NCBI GenBank assembly: GCA_900556425.1
Contig: USOR01000031.1
Coordinates: forward strand, 1-8,840
Length of the DNA stretch: 8,840 nt
Origin: an uncultured Coriobacteriaceae bacterium
Lineage (GTDB): Bacteria; Actinomycetota; Coriobacteriia; Coriobacteriales; QAMH01
Reading direction: 5' to 3'
Numbering within the stretch: the first letter of the stretch is position 1; each line of letters begins with the position of its first letter. The position numbers and the translations under genes are program-made. Positions 1 through 6,352 of this stretch are shown here, piece by piece. The notes beneath the pieces were generated by a model. The model was not told the DNA's origin. It did not search any database and saw nothing but the letters and a program-made list of their open reading frames with translations.

Positions 1-1
1 C

Positions 2-172
2 CCCGAGAGCAACATCGTGGCCGTGGACTACGACCCGGGTGCTTCGGAGGTGAACCAGCTCAACCGCATCAAGCTCATGATCGCCGTTGCGTTCAACAAC
101 CAGAAGGAGCAGGCCGAGGAGCAAGCCGCCCAGGTTATGGATCGTGTCGAGGAAGACGCTGCGAGGGCCTAG
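2..172 (+). CDS. C-terminal end of an acyl-CoA dehydratase activase (partial)
   Basis: This is the last 56 codons of a gene that begins outside the window, read in frame 2 and ending at TAG 170-172. The peptide carries DYDPGASEVNQLNRIKLM followed by a charged Gln/Glu-rich tail. I recognise this as the extreme C-terminus of the long BadF/BadG/HgdC-type activases that carry a DUF2229 module. Members of that family use ATP to drive an electron into 2-hydroxyacyl-CoA dehydratases in amino-acid fermentation. The ATPase and iron-sulfur parts are not visible, so the call rests on the terminal motif from memory of the family. The gene after it starts within about 10 bases, so the two may be co-transcribed, but no functional link is evident. 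Confidence 0.6.
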   Translation, partial: PESNIVAVDYDPGASEVNQLNRIKLMIAVAFNNQKEQAEEQAAQVMDRVEEDAARA

Positions 173-179
173 GGTGGGC

Positions 180-1553
180 GTGAAGTCCGCAGACACCCCG
201 CGCTTCGACGTTGCCCAGTTCGTGAGCGACAACTGCGTGGCCATTTGCATGCTGTTGGCCATCGTCGCACTGTCGTTTACCGGCGTCGGAAACGCCATGT
301 TCGTATGCGCACTCGGCGCGATGCTCTGCGTCGCCATTCTCACGAAGCGCAGCATGAAGCTTGACCTGTGGATCTTCATACCGCTCGTCATCTACATCGT
401 CATAGGTGCCATCGCGACCTTTGTCACCTACGGGACCCTGACCGAGGGCTACGTATGCGTGGAGGCGGTTTTCCTCGCAATCTACCTGGCCATAGCCAGC
501 ATGGGTGACGAAGAGGCATTCCTCATGCGTCGGGGATGCGTAGCCTGGGCCATCGTGGCGGGTGCTGTCGCCATCGTGCTCTTTGCCTGCAATGCGTTCG
601 GTGGCGTGGTATCCCGGCTGAACTGGCCGCTTTCCGGTGCGAACGCCGAGGGCATCTTCCTGGTGATTGCCTGGTTTGCCCTGCGTGCCCTCAAGTCCGA
701 TGAAACGCCCGATCGTGTCTTGCGCCACGGTGAGCCCATCATTCTCGTGGCCCTTGCCCTCACGCTTTCGCTCGGCAGCTTTGGCGCCCTCGTCATCGGT
801 GCCATAGCGATGCTGCTCTACGGCAAGCGCGATCGGACCTGGAGCGCGGTGGGAGCCGATGCCGCCGTCATGGTCGTCGAGCTCGCGATTGGGGTGGGGA
901 CGGGTCTGTGCCTGTACCTTGCGCCGTCCTGGGGCGATCTGCCGCTCTTCAACGTCGTCACGCTCGCCTACCTCATCGTGCTTGCGGTGTTCTGGCCCCG
1001 TCTCGACGACTACCTGCGGGCGCACATGCGCCTTACGGCGCCCCTCGCCATCCTGGGGCCCCTCCTCGCCGTTGTCGCCGCATGCATTCGCGGCAGTGCA
1101 CCGGCGACCTTCGTCGAGCGCCTCGAGATGATGGGCAACGGCTTTGGCTACCTGTCCGTCAATCCGCTCTTCGGCGTCGGCCCCTACCAGTGGCGCATGC
1201 TGAACATGGCGGATGGCGACACGTACTTCAACACCTGGCACATCCACAACAGCCTGCTGCACATCTCCGTGGAACTTGGCCTCATAGCGGCGCTCATGTT
1301 GCTGGTCATCGTCGTGCGCTTCTTTCTCAAGCGCCGCAATCCCGAGCAACGTGGCGGCTTCATCGCCTTCTTCGTCCACAATATGTTCGACACGAGCTTC
1401 TTCTTCCCGGCGATCACCGGTCTTATGATGATGACGGCGGGCTCCCCGCGAGAGACGGGGGCGTGCCTGTGCGGCGCACCGGTCAAGATTCTTGCCGGAG
1501 TCTTTGCCCTGGGGTTTGCCGTCCTTGCCCTCTGCTACGCGCTGGGAATCTAG
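180..1553 (+). CDS. O-antigen ligase/polymerase-like polytopic membrane protein
   Basis: This is a 457-residue protein with roughly ten to twelve hydrophobic segments and short charged loops. Family hallmarks lie in the C-terminal half: NPLFGVGPYQW (residue 328 on), then a long loop ending in HIHNSLLHISVELGL (His at about 356), then FFVHNMFDTSFFF (His at about 400). This arrangement is typical of O-antigen ligase/Wzy-type enzymes, which move or polymerise lipid-linked glycans on the outer face of the membrane. In a Gram-positive cell the product would be a wall or capsular polysaccharide or glycoprotein glycan, which is inference. An in-frame ATG exists at 87 but would overlap the upstream gene by 86 bases. 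I prefer GTG 180, with AGGG at 171-174; GTG 174 with GAGGG at 163-167 is equally possible. No glycosyltransferases flank it. The amidase begins 12 bases after its stop. Confidence 0.77.
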   Translation: MKSADTPRFDVAQFVSDNCVAICMLLAIVALSFTGVGNAMFVCALGAMLCVAILTKRSMKLDLWIFIPLVIYIVIGAIATFVTYGTLTEGYVCVEAVFLAIYLAIASMGDEEAFLMRRGCVAWAIVAGAVAIVLFACNAFGGVVSRLNWPLSGANAEGIFLVIAWFALRALKSDETPDRVLRHGEPIILVALALTLSLGSFGALVIGAIAMLLYGKRDRTWSAVGADAAVMVVELAIGVGTGLCLYLAPSWGDLPLFNVVTLAYLIVLAVFWPRLDDYLRAHMRLTAPLAILGPLLAVVAACIRGSAPATFVERLEMMGNGFGYLSVNPLFGVGPYQWRMLNMADGDTYFNTWHIHNSLLHISVELGLIAALMLLVIVVRFFLKRRNPEQRGGFIAFFVHNMFDTSFFFPAITGLMMMTAGSPRETGACLCGAPVKILAGVFALGFAVLALCYALGI

Positions 1554-1565
1554 GGAGGTGGAGCC

Positions 1566-2264
1566 ATGGGAGACGATGTGAGACACGATGCTGCCGCCCC
1601 AGGTGCCCCAGGGCATCCATGGCGTGCCGCGCGCTTGCTGCTCGTTGGCTTTGTCGTCCTTGTCATGGCTGTGGCTGTTCTCTGCATCGCCGAATATAGT
1701 TCCTTGCCCGACAACGTCGGACGTGTGCTAACGCAGGAGGAACAGGCGCAGGTCATCGCCGATAACAGTCCGCTTACCGATTACGTGATGTTGAGTCCCA
1801 ATGCGGATTTCCCACGCGATGACGACATCACGAAGATTACCATTCACCACATGGCCGGTAATCTCTCTCTCGAGGAGCTGGGTAGTCGCTTTTCTGACCG
1901 TGACCGGCGCGCATCTTCCAACTATGCCATAGACAGCGATGGCAACGTGGCCCTTTACGTCGAGGAGAAGAACCGGGCCTGGACCTCGAGCGACCGGGAG
2001 AACGACGAGCGCGCCATCACCATCGAGGTAGCCAATGACGAGGCGGACGGGGATTGGCACGTGAGCGATGCCGCTTACGACGCGCTCGTCGAGCTCTGCG
2101 TCGACATTTGCAAGCGCAACGGCATCGTCGAGTTCACCTACACGGGTGATGAGAGCGGCACGTTGACGACCCATCGCATGTTCAATCCGGACACAATATG
2201 TCCCGGTCCGTATCTCAACGGTAAGCTCCCGGCTCTTGCCCGTGAGGTCAACGCTCGCTTATAA
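1566..2264 (+). CDS. Membrane-anchored N-acetylmuramoyl-L-alanine amidase (Amidase_2/PGRP type)
   Basis: This 232-residue protein should cleave the amide bond between N-acetylmuramic acid and the stem peptide of peptidoglycan. A cytoplasmic N-terminus is followed by one hydrophobic segment (about residues 22-42), so it is anchored or secreted with its catalytic part outside. The Amidase_2 fold is visible from residue 88: ITIHHMAG with His94/His95, the SSNYAID strand, NRAWTSS (Trp139), TIEVAN (Glu154), then THRMFNPDTICPG with His203 and Cys212. His, His and Cys form the zinc set of T7 lysozyme and PGRP-type enzymes. The His-Cys spacing is nine residues, one more than usual. No separate wall-binding domain is present. 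GGAGGTG at 1554-1560 fixes the ATG. It probably shares a transcript with the preceding ligase-like gene. Its stop codon lies inside the -10 hexamer of the next promoter. Confidence 0.88.
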   Translation: MGDDVRHDAAAPGAPGHPWRAARLLLVGFVVLVMAVAVLCIAEYSSLPDNVGRVLTQEEQAQVIADNSPLTDYVMLSPNADFPRDDDITKITIHHMAGNLSLEELGSRFSDRDRRASSNYAIDSDGNVALYVEEKNRAWTSSDRENDERAITIEVANDEADGDWHVSDAAYDALVELCVDICKRNGIVEFTYTGDESGTLTTHRMFNPDTICPGPYLNGKLPALAREVNARL

Positions 2265-2265
2265 T
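2236..2265 (+). promoter_or_regulatory. Predicted sigma-70-type promoter of the surface-protein operon
   Basis: TTGCCC at 2236-2241 (four of six matches to the -35 consensus) is followed by an 18-bp spacer and a perfect TATAAT at 2260-2265. Transcription would begin near 2272, giving a leader of about 85 bases before the large surface protein. The TAA stop of the amidase (2262-2264) lies within the -10 hexamer. It sits exactly where a new transcription unit is expected. The call is by pattern only. Confidence 0.6.
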
Positions 2266-2283
2266 AGCTATCTTGGAATTACT

Positions 2284-2316
2284 GTCGTTATTTCCTCTTT
2301 GAGCGGGGAAAACGAC
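2284..2316 (+). promoter_or_regulatory. Leader hairpin in the 5' UTR
   Basis: GTCGTT at 2284-2289 pairs with AACGAC at 2311-2316. After a bulged A2290 the stem continues through 2291-2296 with 2305-2310, including two G-U pairs. This gives about 12 bp closed by an eight-base loop. No U-run follows the right arm, so it is not a standard intrinsic terminator. It lies about 12 bases after the predicted transcription start and about 26 bases before the Shine-Dalgarno. It could stabilise the mRNA, act as an attenuator, or be a protein-binding site. It could also limit read-through from the amidase transcript. Confidence 0.45.
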
Positions 2317-2341
2317 TAAGGAAAGAAGACCTTCGTAAGAT

Positions 2342-2348
2342 GAGGAGG
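2342..2348 (+). promoter_or_regulatory. Shine-Dalgarno that decides the start of the large surface protein
   Basis: GAGGAGG ends nine bases before ATG 2358. The earlier in-frame ATG at 2340 overlaps this ribosome site and has only a distant purine run (AAGGAA near 2317-2322) in front of it. Initiation at 2358 is therefore preferred, which shortens the longest reading frame by six residues. Confidence 0.7.
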
Positions 2349-2357
2349 TTGTGGCGT

Positions 2358-5081
2358 ATGAGCAATGCGAGCGTCGAAGTGCAAGGAGCTTCCAGGCGGA
2401 AGTTCATCCCCATGGCAATAGTGGCAATCATGGCCGTTCTGGTGGGCGTTGCCATAGCATTTGCCGCAATAGCCAACGGCTATGAGGGTGGTAGCTACAA
2501 TCCCGTCCTAAAGCCGGTGTCCGTCGAAAAGCAGCTGGAGCCGGGGACGGAATCCTCGGGCGACACGTTGTTCGATTTCGAGCTGACCGTCTCGCCCGAA
2601 TACGTCGATGACGAGCTCAACCAGATCGACGAGGACACTAAAGGCTCTAAGGTCACGTCAGTTGAGGGTGTTGTTTACGACGTCACCTATGATGACACCG
2701 GCAATGCCACCCTTACGCCTGCTGCCGTCGATGCCAGTAGTGCTTCGGGAGCCTATACGATCAATGGCATGACAGCCGTAACAGACGCGACAGACGATTA
2801 TGGCAACCCTGTTCTTGGCATGGTGACTCTTGGCATCAAGGACCATACGGTTAGATTCTCGCTCAAGGCTGGGCAGCGCATTCTCTTCGAGGACATGCCA
2901 TTTGCCTATGATGATGCCTACGATAAACATGGCAATAAAAAGGACAGCAACTTCATCGTGAAGGAGCTCATCGGTTACGACAGCGCCGCTGCCAAGGTCG
3001 GCTACGACTTTTCGGGAGTCGAGGTGCGCCCCGATGCTGCAAAAGGCACGATCGATGGCACGGGCACCACTGCCAAGACCGCTTATGACAACTACAAGGA
3101 ATATCTATACACGTATTACGATGATGATGACAATGTGGTGAATGAACCTAATTGCGGTAAAGACGATTACGGTTATAAATATACGTTCTTTGACGCGAAT
3201 GGTAATGAAATTGCTGATCCAAACTGTGATTCGGATGACTATTATAGCGATATATATTTCAATAACGATACTGATCCGGCGACTGCAAATTGGTATTTCA
3301 ACATTAATCAAAATGGCTGGGTCTACTACGATTTTGATGGAAATGTCGTTGATGAGCCGAATACTGGTGCCGGAGAGACTGATAAGGGCAGTGGCTATGT
3401 TGTAGATGGCAAATTTGTTGCGCTTTGCAGTGAGGTTCGGTTTTATTACGATAAAGATCACAACGAAGTGACGCCTAATTGGTCATGGTATCAATATGGC
3501 GAAGAGTACATCACTCACGCCACCGAGGTCGTCTTCTCCAACAAGAAGGCGCTCGACCCAAGGCCGCTGAAGATCACCAAGAGCGTCGAGAAGTCTGCGG
3601 ATGATGTAAAGGATGATCCCACGGCCGTCTTCAATTTCGAGCTCATCGCTTCGCCTGGGTTCGGGAAAGATGTGACGTACAAGGGTCGTAAGGTTTCCGG
3701 CAAGCTCGTCGATGCCGCCGGAAACGAGGTAACGTCGGAGTACATCTTCGATGAGAATCATGCGATTACTTTCAGCCTGCACGCAGGCGAGAGCATCGAG
3801 TTCGCGGACATGCCCTTCGCCCTCGACGACAAAGAAGGCACGTACATCATCAAGGAGCTTTCCTACGATGTAAAGGAAGGCACGGAGGAGCAGCCCGCTG
3901 CCTCGTACAAGTTTGGCAATGTCAGCTCTGACAAGGGCACGTGCACCGTCACCAAAGTCGGGGACTCGCATCATGACTCAAATGCCCTGGGTACGGCTGA
4001 TGGCGCGTTGGGCGCCAATGGTTTGACGACCGTGACCGTCACGAACAGGCAGGTGACCCCGCCTTCGCAGGAAACGCCGGTCGATGGCAAGGCGAAGGTT
4101 ACCATCTCCAAGATGCTCGAAGGTGCTGATGATCCTGACGCCACGTTCGATTTTGAGATGATTCTTTCGCCTGAGTGGGCAACTTCTGAGTATTACATCG
4201 GAACGACTCCCAACCCCGTGTCCATCACCGGCACCATTTACAACAAGAGTGATGGCAAGGAGATTGGCTCGAAGACATATAACGTGGTTCAGAACAAGGT
4301 GACGGGAATCGAACTCAAGGCCGGTCAGTACATCACCTTCGCGGACGTTCCGTACAAGCATGTCGAGGGCGAGCCGGGTTCGATCATCGTCAACGAGCTT
4401 CTCGAGGGCGTTGTCGCCAAGACCTACAGCCTGCAAGGCTACACCGTCGATGCGGGTAAGGACCTTGGCTTTGGACAGGCAACTCAGGACACGATCGTGA
4501 ATACCGATAACACGCCTGTCTCCAGCTTGCTTGCCCCCAGCGGCGCAACTGACAAGACCGCCACGGGTGTCTATGGCGAGCTTGCCAATGACGAGTTTGG
4601 CGTGACGTTCACCAACGCGCCCGCGGGCAGCAAGCTCACCGTGACCAAGAGTCTCGAGGGCTTCGACTTTGGCAAGTATGACGAGGCAAACGTCGCCTTC
4701 AACGTGTACAGGTTCGATACCGAGGCAGATTGTGTGGCGTTTGTGAGGAACGGTAACGCTCAGAACGCTACCTGGAAAGGCACGCTTGCGATGCATCTGA
4801 CCGCCAACGGCGTGCAGAGCACCGAACTCACCGGTCTGGATGAGGGTTACTACGCCATCGAGGAGCTTTCGGCTACGAACATGAAGGTCGTGGATATCGC
4901 TCGCAAGCATGTGCATGTCACCGCTGGTGTTGGCGGAGAGTTCACCGTGAGCTTCGACAACACCTACGATGATCAGAACACCTACGAGAACGCCATCGTC
5001 AATTCCTACAAGAAGGTAATTGACAAGGATGGAAAGATTACCTGGCAGCGCTACAAAGACGGCGAGCCGGTGACCGACTAA
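2358..5081 (+). CDS. Large pilin-like surface protein with four FctA/CnaB-type isopeptide domains
   Basis: This is a 907-residue exported protein and the likely main structural component of the locus. A basic N-terminus (RRK, residues 13-15) precedes a hydrophobic segment at about 17-39. Four beta-rich domains follow, at about 52-397, 402-566, 580-756 and 760-870. Each opens with a [VI]xKx[LV] strand (Lys58, Lys408, Lys585, Lys764). Each then has a FDFEL- or FNFEL-like strand, an F.L.AGQ..F.D.P-like turn in the first three, an xEL strand (Glu203, Glu500, Glu680, Glu836), and a last strand ending in Asn (Asn395, Asn563, Asn753, Asn868). In Spy0128/FctA and CnaB domains, Lys and Asn form an intramolecular isopeptide bond helped by an acidic residue, so four such bonds are predicted. 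Domain 1 has a long AT-rich insertion of repeats. The C-terminal tail (869-907) has no LPXTG and no membrane segment. It heads a five-gene operon; the next gene starts 26 bases on. Confidence 0.8.
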   Translation: MSNASVEVQGASRRKFIPMAIVAIMAVLVGVAIAFAAIANGYEGGSYNPVLKPVSVEKQLEPGTESSGDTLFDFELTVSPEYVDDELNQIDEDTKGSKVTSVEGVVYDVTYDDTGNATLTPAAVDASSASGAYTINGMTAVTDATDDYGNPVLGMVTLGIKDHTVRFSLKAGQRILFEDMPFAYDDAYDKHGNKKDSNFIVKELIGYDSAAAKVGYDFSGVEVRPDAAKGTIDGTGTTAKTAYDNYKEYLYTYYDDDDNVVNEPNCGKDDYGYKYTFFDANGNEIADPNCDSDDYYSDIYFNNDTDPATANWYFNINQNGWVYYDFDGNVVDEPNTGAGETDKGSGYVVDGKFVALCSEVRFYYDKDHNEVTPNWSWYQYGEEYITHATEVVFSNKKALDPRPLKITKSVEKSADDVKDDPTAVFNFELIASPGFGKDVTYKGRKVSGKLVDAAGNEVTSEYIFDENHAITFSLHAGESIEFADMPFALDDKEGTYIIKELSYDVKEGTEEQPAASYKFGNVSSDKGTCTVTKVGDSHHDSNALGTADGALGANGLTTVTVTNRQVTPPSQETPVDGKAKVTISKMLEGADDPDATFDFEMILSPEWATSEYYIGTTPNPVSITGTIYNKSDGKEIGSKTYNVVQNKVTGIELKAGQYITFADVPYKHVEGEPGSIIVNELLEGVVAKTYSLQGYTVDAGKDLGFGQATQDTIVNTDNTPVSSLLAPSGATDKTATGVYGELANDEFGVTFTNAPAGSKLTVTKSLEGFDFGKYDEANVAFNVYRFDTEADCVAFVRNGNAQNATWKGTLAMHLTANGVQSTELTGLDEGYYAIEELSATNMKVVDIARKHVHVTAGVGGEFTVSFDNTYDDQNTYENAIVNSYKKVIDKDGKITWQRYKDGEPVTD
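3108..3491 (+). repeat. Diverged 24-residue coding repeats in an AT-rich insertion of domain 1
   Basis: Inside the large surface gene, residues 251-274 and 275-298 form two adjacent units of exactly 24 residues (72 bases). Both fit the pattern YT[YF][YF]D..[DG]N...[ED]PNC..DD. Two further, more diverged units occur at residues 321-345 (VYYDFDGNVVDEPN) and 361-378 (FYYDKDHNEVTPN). The shared core is an aromatic pair, then D-x-[DN]-[GDH]-N, then a Pro-Asn turn. The DNA copies have diverged, so this is not a recent slippage event. Bases 3121-3480 are about 39% G+C by hand count, against about 60% in the flanks. Three Cys lie in the block (266, 290, 357). The Asp-rich turns might bind calcium and the aromatic spacing recalls cell-wall-binding repeats; neither is established. 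Confidence 0.72.
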
Positions 5082-5107
5082 CCCACGGGGACGAAAGGAG
5101 GTTCCTC

Positions 5108-5650
5108 ATGAAAAGCAGTTACCTTACCAAGCGCATTGCAGTCGCCGGTCTGGCAATCTGCCTGTTTGCCCTGACGACGGTTGGTGTTTCCCTTGCGTAC
5201 TACACGGACACGTCGAATGCCTCGGGTTCGGTGCCCTTCGCGACTTCTCCTGGCACGGAGATCGAGGAGGAGTTCGATGGCATGAACAAGGACATCGCCA
5301 TCAAGAACACGGGGGATGTTCCCGTGGTGGTTCGTTTCAAGGCTGTCTATCCTTCGGAGGAGTTCGCCTCGGTGTCGGTGGGGTCGACTTCGAGCAATTG
5401 GGTCGTCCTGAATTCGGACGACGGATGGGTTTACTACGCGCAACCGCTCATGGCGGGTGCCACGACGGATCGCCTGGACGTCAACGTCAAGCCAAGCGAT
5501 GACGCGCCCAGCAGTTTTGACATTACCGTATTCCAGCAACACGGTGTCGCCTATTACGAGGACGGCACGCTTTGCGCGAAGTTTGGCGATAGCGTGATTT
5601 CGCTCACAGAGGGCACCTTCGCCCCCGTCGGCGCCGCGAGCAATCTCTAG
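5108..5650 (+). CDS. Small exported protein with SipW-type signal peptide (TasA/camelysin-like)
   Basis: This is a 180-residue protein. The N-terminus has a short basic region (KSSYLTKR), a hydrophobic core at about 10-30, then SLA-YYTDTSNASGS. The Ala-aromatic-aromatic-Thr-Asp pattern right after the core is the usual signature of substrates of SipW-type signal peptidases, with cleavage probably near Ala30. The mature part is beta-rich. It includes KDIAIKNTGDVPVVVRFKAVY (the Lys61-Tyr81 stretch), resembling the N-x-G-x-x-P-x-x-[VY]-R strand pair of TasA/camelysin-type fibre and matrix proteins. It is shorter than TasA itself and has one mature Cys (156). A near-perfect AAAGGAGGT at 5094-5102 precedes the ATG, the strongest ribosome site in the operon, so this may be an abundant product. 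The role as a minor or major fibre subunit is inferred from context. Confidence 0.77.
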   Translation: MKSSYLTKRIAVAGLAICLFALTTVGVSLAYYTDTSNASGSVPFATSPGTEIEEEFDGMNKDIAIKNTGDVPVVVRFKAVYPSEEFASVSVGSTSSNWVVLNSDDGWVYYAQPLMAGATTDRLDVNVKPSDDAPSSFDITVFQQHGVAYYEDGTLCAKFGDSVISLTEGTFAPVGAASNL

Positions 5651-5665
5651 GACGGGAGGATAATC

Positions 5666-6352
5666 ATGGAAAACGCTAAGAAGATCTCTTCCCGTACCCT
5701 CGCATTCATGGTGATCGGCGCACTGGTCTTGTTTGGCCTGGGCGTTGTCGGAGTCGTTCAATCCTCGCGCGCGCAGCTCGCGTATTTTAGCGAGCAATAC
5801 GTCGCGGGCATCGCGCAGACGCATCTGGGCGTGAACCTGACCGAAAACGGCGCCGTCGTCGAGGGCAAGGATGCCCTGCTTGGCCAGCTGCTCGCCGGTG
5901 ATGACCAATTGGTTCCGGGTAAGGAGTACGCCGAGGCCCTCTCGGTCAAGAACGATACCGATATGGGCGAGTATGTGCGCCTCACAGTGCGCAAGTATTG
6001 GGAGACGGCAGACGGCTCCAAGGCGCCTGCAATAGATCCCGCACTCATCGAGCTCGTCTCTGCGAGCGAGGACTGGGTCTTGAACGAGGACGAATGCACG
6101 GACGAACGCCTCGTCTTCTATTACAAGGATGTGCTTGATCCGAATGCGAGCGCCGCCAGCCCCGCGGTGAGTGCCATCATGATCGACCCCAGCGTGATTG
6201 ACCTGCTGGGCGATGACGCGAGCGTGCGCGTCGCGCTTTCGGCGCAAGTCGATTCGGTGCAGACCAGCTATGCCGTCGATGCCGCCAAGAGTGCCTGGGG
6301 CGTTGATGTCAAGGCTCTGGGCCTTGCCTGGAACGAAGGGGCAAGCGAGTGA
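5666..6352 (+). CDS. Second exported protein with SipW-type signal peptide (TasA/camelysin-like)
   Basis: This is a 228-residue protein whose hydrophobic core (about 11-33) is followed by RAQLA-YFSEQY, again an Ala-Tyr-Phe-x-Glu form of the SipW-type cleavage region near Ala39. The mature part contains LVPGKEYAEALSVKN (82-96) and GEYVRLTVRKYW (101-112). Towards the C-terminus comes SAQVDSVQTSYAVDAAKSAW (192-211), matching the Gln-containing strand and Ala..Trp ending often seen in this family. It differs enough from the preceding gene product to be a distinct subunit rather than a recent duplicate. GGGAGGA at 5654-5660 supports the ATG, 15 bases after the previous stop. Its stop overlaps the next start (GTGA), so translation of the two is probably coupled. 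Function as a fibre or matrix component is inferred. Confidence 0.77.
   Translation: MENAKKISSRTLAFMVIGALVLFGLGVVGVVQSSRAQLAYFSEQYVAGIAQTHLGVNLTENGAVVEGKDALLGQLLAGDDQLVPGKEYAEALSVKNDTDMGEYVRLTVRKYWETADGSKAPAIDPALIELVSASEDWVLNEDECTDERLVFYYKDVLDPNASAASPAVSAIMIDPSVIDLLGDDASVRVALSAQVDSVQTSYAVDAAKSAWGVDVKALGLAWNEGASE

Noticed and set aside
87..179. Upstream extension of the ligase-like protein to ATG 87
   Set aside because: The 31 extra residues are Arg/Ser-rich, read out of frame through the well-conserved end of the activase, and would force an 86-base overlap.
135..1616. 493-codon open frame on the minus strand
   Set aside because: It runs antisense to the ligase-like membrane protein, has a highly charged His/Arg/Glu-rich composition without domain features, and is explained by GC-rich codon bias.
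908..1699. 263-codon alternative + frame across the ligase-like gene and the amidase start
   Set aside because: The product is Arg/Pro/His-rich and lacks the membrane segments and motifs seen in the real frame; it also crosses a gene boundary.
2318..2340. Similarity of the leader (GGAAAGAAGACCTTCGTAAG) to the 3' end of the MucBP-like gene at 8121-8137
   Set aside because: It could be the relic of a lost sorting-signal gene, but only about 18 bases match with gaps, and the sequence is a simple purine run that recurs as RKE codons; chance is sufficient.
3121..3480. CRISPR array or nucleotide-level tandem repeat
   Set aside because: Repetition is visible only at protein level; DNA copies have diverged and there are no regular direct repeats with unique spacers.
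3978..4916. 312-codon open frame on the minus strand
   Set aside because: It is antisense to domains 3 and 4 of the large surface protein, where isopeptide motifs fix the + frame.
5078..6247. 389-codon open frame on the minus strand
   Set aside because: It lies opposite the two SipW-type protein genes, which have clear ribosome sites, signal peptides and family motifs. The antisense product is Arg/His-rich and shows no recognisable fold.
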